From assembly GCA_017538465.1 (NCBI GenBank), contig JAFYIW010000193.1, positions 1 to 10,615 on the forward strand: a DNA stretch of 10,615 nt, read 5' to 3'. Every line of letters begins with the position of its first letter. Positions within the stretch are counted from its first letter, which is position 1. The notes under the pieces are model-generated. The model saw only the letters and a program-made list of their open reading frames with translations, had not been told where the DNA came from and made no database searches. Origin of the DNA: Victivallales bacterium (GTDB lineage Bacteria; Verrucomicrobiota; Lentisphaeria; Oligosphaerales; Oligosphaeraceae). The position numbers and the translations under genes are program-made. This document shows, piece by piece, positions 1 to 5,423 of the stretch.

Positions 1-1154
1 CGCTTACCGTCCCGAATTTGTGGCTGGACTGCGGGGCGCTGCCCAATTTTCTCTCCGACGAGACGAACGTCTCGTTTTCCAGCGCCGGCTCCATGGCGTA
101 TGGCGACGTCGAGAAGAATTCTGGCGAACTGCTTCAGATGAAGCATATCACCAAGAAGATGACTCCGGAGAAGGCGGCGGCCTACGCCGGCAAGAAGGTC
201 AATTGGATATGCGTGAATTCGAAGTATTTCCTCTTTGCGCTGCGGGAATTGAAGCAGGACGGCGAGACGGCCGTCTTCGCGGGGTTCCGCGCGGATTCCC
301 CCCGGCAGCTCCCCGGGGAATACTTCCACGCGCAGGGACTTCTGCCGAACCTCTCGCTGGCCCCCGGCGAGAGTCACACCTTCACCGTCACCGGCTATGC
401 AGGGCCGAAGGAATATCAGCGTCTGGAGCAGATGGGGCAGGGCATCGAATCCATCGTGGGAATGAACCTCTTCTTCTTCTGGAACGCCGACTGGATGGGC
501 TGGCTCTGCCATGTCCTGCTGAAGTTCCTGAACTGGGTGGCCGGCTGGTTCCCCGCCTCCATCGCCTATGGCATGGGCATTATCCTGGTGACTTTCCTGG
601 TCAAGCTCGTCTTCGTCCCGCTGGCCTGGAAATCCACCCGCGACATGCGCAAGATGGCCGCCGTGCAGCCGCAGCTCAAGGAATTGCGGGAGAAATACAA
701 GAATGACGCGCAGCATCTCTACTATGAACAGCAGAAGCTCTTCAAGGAAAACGGGGTAAGCCAATTCGGCGGCTGTCTGCCGATGCTGGTGCAGATTCCC
801 GTCTTCTTCGCGATGTTCAACACCTTCCGCGGCGCCATTGAGATTCGTCTGGAGTCTTTCCTTTGGGTGAAGGACCTCTCCATGCCCGATGCCATCTTCG
901 GACTGCCAATCCATCCGCTGGCATTGCTCACCGGCGCCACGATGTACCTGCAGCAGCGGCTGACCCCCATGCCTGACCCGAATCAGGGGCGGATGATGAA
1001 CATCATGTCCATCGTGTTCATTTTCTTCTTCTACAAAATGCCGGCGGGGCTCACTCTCTACATGACAGTCAACCAGCTCTTCTCCATCGCCCAGATGCTT
1101 CTCTTCCGCCGCTGGGAGAAAAAGACGGAGCCCGCCGCGACACAAAAAGCATAG
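1..1154 (+). CDS. yidC: Membrane protein insertase YidC (5' end outside window)
   Basis: YidC/Oxa1 insertase, which places proteins into the inner membrane alone or with SecYEG. The frame is open to the left edge, so the start and first transmembrane helix lie outside; about 383 codons are visible. The first ~140 residues are the C-terminal part of the periplasmic P1 domain, ending in the typical PGESHTFTVTGYAGPKEY stretch. The five-helix insertase core follows, with VQPQLKELREKYKND (cytoplasmic hairpin), GGCLPMLVQIPVFFAMF, and MPAGLTLYMTVNQLFSIAQ near the end. The groove position that is Arg in E. coli (FIVRGIMYPL) is Lys here (FLVKLVFVPL, codon 603-605), which keeps the positive charge. The tail is short and basic, ending EKKTEPAATQKA. 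The stop codon touches the ATG of jag, so the two are surely co-transcribed. In many bacteria rnpA and rpmH lie upstream; that cannot be checked here. Confidence 0.97.
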   Translation, partial: LTVPNLWLDCGALPNFLSDETNVSFSSAGSMAYGDVEKNSGELLQMKHITKKMTPEKAAAYAGKKVNWICVNSKYFLFALRELKQDGETAVFAGFRADSPRQLPGEYFHAQGLLPNLSLAPGESHTFTVTGYAGPKEYQRLEQMGQGIESIVGMNLFFFWNADWMGWLCHVLLKFLNWVAGWFPASIAYGMGIILVTFLVKLVFVPLAWKSTRDMRKMAAVQPQLKELREKYKNDAQHLYYEQQKLFKENGVSQFGGCLPMLVQIPVFFAMFNTFRGAIEIRLESFLWVKDLSMPDAIFGLPIHPLALLTGATMYLQQRLTPMPDPNQGRMMNIMSIVFIFFFYKMPAGLTLYMTVNQLFSIAQMLLFRRWEKKTEPAATQKA

Positions 1155-1682
1155 ATGCCAAATACCATGACGGAACAAGAACGCAAAGACCTGGCCAAGC
1201 AGACGCTGGACCAGATGACCGCATTGCTCGAATACGGGGCGACCAGCACTGTCCTGCCAGGCGAACATGACAATTTCAAGCTGGGCGTCACGGCGGAGAA
1301 CGCCGGCCGCATCATCGGCCGCAAAGGGCAGGCCCTGGAGGCCCTGGAGCTGCTCCTCAACCGCATTCTCAAGAAGAATGACGAGGACGCGCCCTGGGTG
1401 CCGGTCGAGGTGGACGGCTATTCCACCGGCCATACCGGCGCACCGCCAGAGCGCCATGGCATTCTGGACGACGAGACGGTCCGGCAGTTGGAGTGCATGG
1501 CCAAGGACACCGCCAAGGAGGTCAAGCACTGGAGGAAATCCAAAAGGCTGGGGCCCTATCTGCCGGCGGAGCGGCGCGTCATCCACACCGCGCTCAAGAA
1601 TGACCCGGAAGTCACCACGGAGTCCATCCCCGCCCCCGAGGCTGGCGAACGCATGAAGTATATCGCGGTCAAGCTCGCGTAG
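1155..1682 (+). CDS. jag: Jag/KhpB-like RNA-binding protein (KH + R3H domains)
   Basis: 175-residue cytoplasmic RNA-binding protein of the Jag/KhpB/SpoIIIJ-associated family. A KH domain covers about residues 40-88, with the GRKG (GxxG) loop at 55-58 inside AGRIIGRKGQALEALELLLN. An R3H domain covers about 105-175, with the R-x3-H signature at R140-H144 (AERRVIHTAL). The separate Jag-N domain found in many Firmicutes is absent, leaving only a ~35-residue helical lead-in. The start at 1155 directly abuts the yidC stop (TAGATG). Another ATG lies at 1167 (Met5), and no strong Shine-Dalgarno precedes either, so translational coupling to yidC is likely. The yidC-jag order is widely conserved. Family members bind RNA and affect cell division and envelope genes in Gram-positives; the role in this organism is not known. 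The 3' end overlaps the tail of a convergent minus-strand reading frame. Confidence 0.93.
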   Translation: MPNTMTEQERKDLAKQTLDQMTALLEYGATSTVLPGEHDNFKLGVTAENAGRIIGRKGQALEALELLLNRILKKNDEDAPWVPVEVDGYSTGHTGAPPERHGILDDETVRQLECMAKDTAKEVKHWRKSKRLGPYLPAERRVIHTALKNDPEVTTESIPAPEAGERMKYIAVKLA

Positions 1683-3037
1683 ATTTCCTCCCTGCGAGCA
1701 CTACTGTCCGGTAAAATTTCCCGCGAAACACGCGAAATGCGCGAAAGGAACCTATTCCGGCAGGCAAAGCCGCTCTGGCAGAGTGCCTGAAGGTGACGAC
1801 GGAGACGCCGCCGGCCCGAATGGCCAGCCTTTCGCCCGTCATCCTCTCCGAATGACGAGGCATCAATGGCGATGGTACAACGCACTTCGACTTCCTCCTC
1901 GATTTTTGTGGGGCAGACGGTGACGTCCAGGCGGTAGCCATCGGGAACAGGGGACAGGCTGATTACCGCATCGTCCTGTTGCCCTTGTTCCAAGGTGCTT
2001 AACTGGAAGAACTTGTCATACGGAATCAACTGGAAGGACTGGGTGCGCGTCTCCTCAGGGCGGAGTTCCCCAATCCAGACCTCTTGGTCGCCAGGCCTGA
2101 CTGGCATTGGTATTCCAGTACGATAAACTTGCGGGGGAATCACTCTCGGCATGTATTTCCCTGTTGAATCATGTGGTAGTTTTTCGGGAATCACTTGGAC
2201 TGCTGGCAGGGCTATGCCGCTGACTGGCAGCCTGATGAACTCCTGCCCTGGAGCATCCGTCTCCAGAAGCACCTCGCGGACGAATTTGCCAGAAAAAGCA
2301 TCGGGCTTCACCGAAACCTCCAGAGTTGTCTGCTCGCCTGGCGGCAGGGTGCATGGCGTGAACTTGATTTTCATGAAGTCGCTGATGGCGGTCGCTCGCA
2401 ACAGGCGGACAGGCTTGTCGCTGCGGTTCTTGAGATCAAAGCGCACGATGTTCTCGCACCACGTTGGACAACGGGCAAACTCGACGCAACTCCGATAGAT
2501 GTCTAGGCAGACCTCCTGCCCGTCGGGAAGTTGCGGCAGGGTCTCGACACTCTTGGACACTTTACCTTGCCAAGCAAAACAATCAGCATTATGTTCTTCG
2601 TTTGGACGGATATATTCTACTCGAACATATTGTCGGCCGACATCTTCTTCGTCATTCTCTTCCATGGGTAGAAGGGAAAACGATAGGTAACCAAAAGCCT
2701 CGTCATCCGAGCAAATGGTGAACCACTCCTTCACCATGTCCCAGAAGCCGCCAAAGTTTACCAGCTCAATGGATTCGGCACCTAGCCATTCCCCGAAAGT
2801 GTTCAGAAAAGCCGTCTTTTCCTCGCCTGTGACCATCCATCGGCGCTTGACATCAAAGACGTCGTCCCCGTCGTAGTCGCAGTGGAAAATTTTGGAGTTC
2901 GCATCCCGTTTGAACGCCTCAAGCAAAATAGCAAGAGGAATGCGCTCGTTTTCTGCGAAAACTGGGTGGTCGAAAGTCTGCGCCAGGCAAGTGCCGAGCA
3001 AAAACGCCGTCCAAATGGCAAGAAGTCTTGTTTTCAT
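1556..3037 (-). CDS. Exported protein with DUF1573-like domain; 3' end probably frameshifted
   Basis: Start set at 3037 because AGAGGAA (3046-3052) lies 8 bases upstream and the protein then begins with a clear signal peptide (MKTRLLAIWTAFLLGTCLA, likely cut before QTF). An in-frame ATG at 3073 would spoil the signal. Residues ~20-190 match nothing I recognise. Residues ~198-278 look like a DUF1573/Ig-like fold: FDLKNRSDKPVRLLRATAIS, then PCTLPPGEQTTLEVSVKP, ending LPVSGIAL. A second beta-rich segment covers ~315-395. After residue ~400 this frame turns into Arg-rich unstructured sequence and runs 127 bases into the antisense of jag. A neighbouring frame gives a strand-like ERLAIRAGGVSVVTF, so a one-base shift near 1832-1837 is likely. 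With that shift the protein would be ~455 residues and end at 1669. Probably periplasmic or surface; function unknown. Confidence 0.75.
   Translation of the reverse strand: MKTRLLAIWTAFLLGTCLAQTFDHPVFAENERIPLAILLEAFKRDANSKIFHCDYDGDDVFDVKRRWMVTGEEKTAFLNTFGEWLGAESIELVNFGGFWDMVKEWFTICSDDEAFGYLSFSLLPMEENDEEDVGRQYVRVEYIRPNEEHNADCFAWQGKVSKSVETLPQLPDGQEVCLDIYRSCVEFARCPTWCENIVRFDLKNRSDKPVRLLRATAISDFMKIKFTPCTLPPGEQTTLEVSVKPDAFSGKFVREVLLETDAPGQEFIRLPVSGIALPAVQVIPEKLPHDSTGKYMPRVIPPQVYRTGIPMPVRPGDQEVWIGELRPEETRTQSFQLIPYDKFFQLSTLEQGQQDDAVISLSPVPDGYRLDVTVCPTKIEEEVEVRCTIAIDASSFGEDDGRKAGHSGRRRLRRHLQALCQSGFACRNRFLSRISRVSREILPDSSARREEIYASLTAIYFMRSPASGAGMDSVVTSGSFLSAVWMTRRSAGR
1722..1748. repeat. 9-bp tandem repeat, three CGCGAAA units
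   Basis: Three direct units of nine bases: CGCGAAACA (1722-1730), CGCGAAATG (1731-1739) and CGCGAAAGG (1740-1748). They sit between the jag stop and the probable true end of the minus-strand gene. Read on the minus strand they encode a Phe-Arg repeat (FRAFRVFRG), which is a translation artefact rather than a protein motif. I recall similar CGCGAAA-type 9-mers scattered between genes in PVC genomes; that is memory, not a search. Confidence 0.75.
1761..1789. other. Imperfect hairpin beside the 9-bp repeat
   Basis: CAGGCA (1761-1766) pairs with TGCCTG (1784-1789), and an inner CTCT (1773-1776) pairs with AGAG (1780-1783) around a GGC loop; a six-base bulge lies on the left arm. No T-run follows on either strand, so this is not a typical intrinsic terminator. 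It may still separate the convergent transcripts of jag and the minus-strand gene, or form part of one repeat element with the adjacent CGCGAAA array. Confidence 0.35.
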
Positions 3038-3155
3038 GGAAGGGGTTCCTCTGATTACAGGGACACTATACAACTAGCAGAAGGCAAGCAGGACTAGATG
3101 AACTAGAAGCCTCAAGAAAATCAACAGACTAAAAAAGCCGAATGAGGCGGAAGGG

Positions 3156-3680
3156 CTAGGGGCTGGCAGCGTTGTCTTTGTCAAGCATAGCATTCACGAT
3201 TCTCCGATCTATGCACCATCGCCACAGATAATATGCGAAAGCGAAGAGAAAGAAGAAAAACGGGATGTCCACGATGGCAAGAGCAACCCAATTGCCAGGC
3301 TGGCTTAATGTGTTGTCAACCCTTTGGATTGCATTGACAGTTGCGCTAATACCGAAAAATCCGTAAACGAGCATGCCAACGGCAGACATGGAACAGAGCA
3401 AGATGTGTCGTATGGTTCGCGAACGGATTTTCTTCAGGATGGCGGGGAGCGACGCCATGGCTAGAAAGAACACGAAAAGGAAAGCGAAAGAGAGAAAAAC
3501 AAGCAAAAATTCGTTTCTTTGCTCAAAAGGATACCTTTTGTTGCCCCCGTTCAGTGATGCCCGATAGATGCCATATCGAATCACGGCACCGATAAAAGAA
3601 AATAGTGCGCTGACACCACCGATGAAGGAAAACAGGAAATCGCGGATTTGTGCTTTTACTTTAGGAGGTATTTGTGGCAT
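3156..3680 (-). CDS. Small integral membrane protein, four predicted helices, unknown function
   Basis: 174 residues from the ATG at 3680. This start is chosen because AGGAGG (3691-3696, minus strand) lies ten bases upstream and the protein then opens with a short soluble lead, MPQIPPKVKAQIRD. A longer frame to 3788 has no such site. Four hydrophobic segments are visible: DFLFSFIGGVSALFSFIGAV, EFLLVFLSFAFLFVFFLAMA, RHILLCSMSAVGMLVYGFFG and VALAIVDIPFFFFLFAFAYY. Positively charged patches (KKIRSR, RRWCIDRR-like tail) lie between helices and at the C-terminus. No catalytic or transport motif is evident. The gene lies 118 bases upstream of the DUF1573-like gene on the same strand, so the two could share a transcript. 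Base composition is AT-richer than the right half of the window. I do not recognise the family. Confidence 0.75.
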   Translation of the reverse strand: MPQIPPKVKAQIRDFLFSFIGGVSALFSFIGAVIRYGIYRASLNGGNKRYPFEQRNEFLLVFLSFAFLFVFFLAMASLPAILKKIRSRTIRHILLCSMSAVGMLVYGFFGISATVNAIQRVDNTLSQPGNWVALAIVDIPFFFFLFAFAYYLWRWCIDRRIVNAMLDKDNAASP

Positions 3681-3737
3681 ATTAAAATCTCCTCCTGAAA
3701 CAATGGCATGGCTAGAAGCGTGGATTGGAATACGAAG

Positions 3738-3765
3738 TTTATAAAATATAACCTGTTCCCGTAAA
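3738..3765 (-). promoter_or_regulatory. Putative sigma-70-type promoter for the four-helix membrane protein
   Basis: On the minus strand TTTACG (3765-3760) is separated by 16 bases from TATAAA (3743-3738), about 58 bases upstream of the ATG at 3680 and inside an AT-rich stretch. The -35 box matches only four of six consensus bases, so this is a motif-level guess. Confidence 0.4.
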
Positions 3766-3870
3766 ATTGTTTGAGGAGGGGTTGACAATTAACAACTGAG
3801 GAGGACCGCGTTCCAACCTTCGGTTAGGGAATGATATCTTTAACTTGCCTGGTTTCCGGAAGATTTTCTA

Positions 3871-3992
3871 GGACATACGGGGCATACGGGACACACGGGA
3901 CATACGGGACATGCGGGACACACGGGACATGCGGGACAAGGTAATCGCAAGCCACTGTCCCATTCGTCCCACAAGTCCCATCCGTCCCGTTT
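3871..3992. repeat. 9-bp-period GGGACA array with inverted arm
   Basis: Seven full nine-base units with core GGACAYRCG run 3871-3933 (ggacatacg, gggcatacg, ggacacacg, ggacatacg, ggacatgcg, ggacacacg, ggacatgcg), followed by a partial unit to 3939. After 17 bases, four units of the opposite polarity follow at 3957-3992 (gtcccattc, gtcccacaa, gtcccatcc, gtcccgttt). The GGGAC and GTCCC cores keep the same nine-base spacing, so the two arms can pair as a ladder of 5-bp helices separated by 4-base internal loops. Read as protein it gives Val-Pro-X repeats, an artefact of the three-codon period. Confidence 0.85.
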
Positions 3993-4114
3993 GCCCAATC
4001 AATTAGGCAAGTCAAAGGTATAAATCCCTTTTTACACGTGAGGCCATAAATTGCAGTGGCTTTTCTTGGGGGAATTATATACTTTATTGGGGAAACATAT
4101 TTGAAGACGAAAGC

Positions 4115-4133
4115 GGGAGGGAAAAGCCCTCCC
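4115..4133 (-). terminator. Perfect 7-bp hairpin, possible terminator of the Cys-rich gene
   Basis: GGGAGGG (4115-4121) and CCCTCCC (4127-4133) form a perfect GC stem with a five-base loop, 60 bases past the stop of the minus-strand gene. On that strand the following bases are GCTTTCGTCTT, pyrimidine-rich but lacking a clean T-run. It could be a weak terminator or a dispersed palindromic repeat. Confidence 0.35.
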
Positions 4134-4193
4134 ACGTCACCATCAACGATTGTCCGCCTTAACGATATAATTCTTCCTTGTCCGACGATCGTG

Positions 4194-5348
4194 TTAGGGC
4201 GCGAGTTGATAAACCCTTACCCATTTGGATAAGTCTCTCGAGAAGCCAATTGCCAGCCGTTTTCCATCTTGGGATAGAGTGCACCAAGGCGATTGCCAAA
4301 CGCCACAGTAACCAAGACGATGGCCCAGTTCCACATCGGCGATGATATGGTTCTCCGAAAAACTATATAGCACGGCATAGCATTTTTTGATACTTGCTCC
4401 TCTCGTTCCAGTACCCCCCTGTCTTATAAAGCAAAAGATGTCTGGAGACAAGAAGAAAGATTTCTCACCAAATTGTGAGTTCTGAGTCTTCGGAAGATTA
4501 TATCGAAAACAGTTTTCCCCTTCGACAAATTTACCAGGCGAGTCATAGAATTGCCAGGCATCATTCGATGGGTAGTTCCAATTTCCCAAAACAGCGATGT
4601 GTTGCAGGGTGGAATCCAAGATGGCACAGTGAGGCAGGAAATCCTCTTTGCCCTTGCCGCATTTTGAACTGCAGTAGTAGGCCAATTCCTTGCCGTCTAG
4701 CCCGCTAATTCCCCAGATATGAAACTGGTATGGTTGGAAAGTGAGATTACTCGCCGTGAAAACAGGACTAAAACTGTCTTTTGAACCACACGGGATGGTC
4801 GCGTGAGCCATATCGAAGGTAGAATACGTGGCAGTGTCAGGGGAAAGATCATCCAGGGCTTTTTCAAAGTTGGTATAATGCGAAAACGGAACCTTCCACA
4901 CTGCATTTGCCAAGGTCAACTCTTTGTGGTAGTCTGCCCAACTGCAACAATTCCCGTTTGGATAAATGCATTTATCAAGCAATGCCACTGAACGCTGTGC
5001 GATTTTAGTTTCCAACTCCCGAGTTTTCAACGTATATCTTCTTTCGAATTTGACACCTTTCAAAATATGCCCAAAGCATTTCTCCAATTCCTCCTGTGGT
5101 ATTTGGAGAAGCCGCCCCTTCAGATCATATCCCTGATAGCATTGGATATTGATGCTGCATAATTCCCAGACACAACAGACGATGATTTCCTGCCCCTGGT
5201 ATTCCGCAAAGCAGATTCCGTGTGGCTCCGTCCCTTCGGGACATTTGACCTCAAACTCTACCAGTCTTTTAGGAGCGGCAAGAGACTGAAAAGAGGCAAC
5301 GATCGCCAATGCCCAAAAAAGCAACAGGAGTTTTAGAGGATTTTTCAT
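4194..5348 (-). CDS. Exported cysteine-rich protein, possibly beta-propeller-like, unknown function
   Basis: 384 residues from the ATG at 5348. An in-frame ATG at 5372 would add MATDIKQT before the signal sequence; neither start has a clear Shine-Dalgarno, and 5348 gives a classic signal peptide (MKNPLKLLLLFWALAIVASF, likely cut after QSLA). The mature part holds 19 cysteines, including VCCVW, NCCSW and CSSKC, which points to a disulfide-bonded extracytoplasmic protein. Late segments such as HIAVLGNWNYPSNDAWQFYD and LSQDGKRLAIGFSRDLSKWV resemble blades of beta-propeller or WD40-like sheets, but no complete repeat series is obvious. The gene is AT-richer than its right-hand neighbour: 26 of 60 bases are G/C in 4501-4560, against 38 of 60 in 6721-6780. 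This fits an acquired or fast-evolving gene. I do not recognise the family. Confidence 0.78.
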   Translation of the reverse strand: MKNPLKLLLLFWALAIVASFQSLAAPKRLVEFEVKCPEGTEPHGICFAEYQGQEIIVCCVWELCSINIQCYQGYDLKGRLLQIPQEELEKCFGHILKGVKFERRYTLKTRELETKIAQRSVALLDKCIYPNGNCCSWADYHKELTLANAVWKVPFSHYTNFEKALDDLSPDTATYSTFDMAHATIPCGSKDSFSPVFTASNLTFQPYQFHIWGISGLDGKELAYYCSSKCGKGKEDFLPHCAILDSTLQHIAVLGNWNYPSNDAWQFYDSPGKFVEGENCFRYNLPKTQNSQFGEKSFFLSPDIFCFIRQGGTGTRGASIKKCYAVLYSFSENHIIADVELGHRLGYCGVWQSPWCTLSQDGKRLAIGFSRDLSKWVRVYQLAP

Positions 5349-5423
5349 CGTTTGTTTTATGTCTGTTGCCATAGGAAACAGACCTACTGCGATTCCGCCC
5401 GCCCATGCGAGGGCTCTCCGTAT

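Larger units (their letters stand above)
3681..4193. other. 513-base gene-free stretch
   Basis: Between the membrane protein start and the end of the next minus-strand gene I see no credible gene. The stretch holds, from left to right, the leader and putative promoter of the membrane protein, a small AACC-TTC-GGTT hairpin near 3811-3832, the 9-bp-period GGGACA array with its inverted copy, an AT-rich segment (about 4015-4105), and a perfect 7-bp hairpin at 4115-4133. A minus-strand open frame across 3824-4135 consists mostly of translated repeat (VPHVPCVPHVPYVP) and is not considered a gene. Confidence 0.7.

Noticed and set aside
20..706. Second plus-strand frame inside yidC
   Set aside because: Arg-rich out-of-frame shadow of a gene with unmistakable YidC motifs.
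3782..3787. TTGACA followed by ATTAAC on the plus strand, resembling a -35 box
   Set aside because: No -10 box at proper distance and no plus-strand gene downstream.
3871..3992. CRISPR array
   Set aside because: Units are nine bases and contiguous with no spacers, and no cas genes are near.
3824..4135. Minus-strand 103-codon frame
   Set aside because: Half of it is translated 9-bp repeat (Val-Pro-X units); no ribosome site and no domain.
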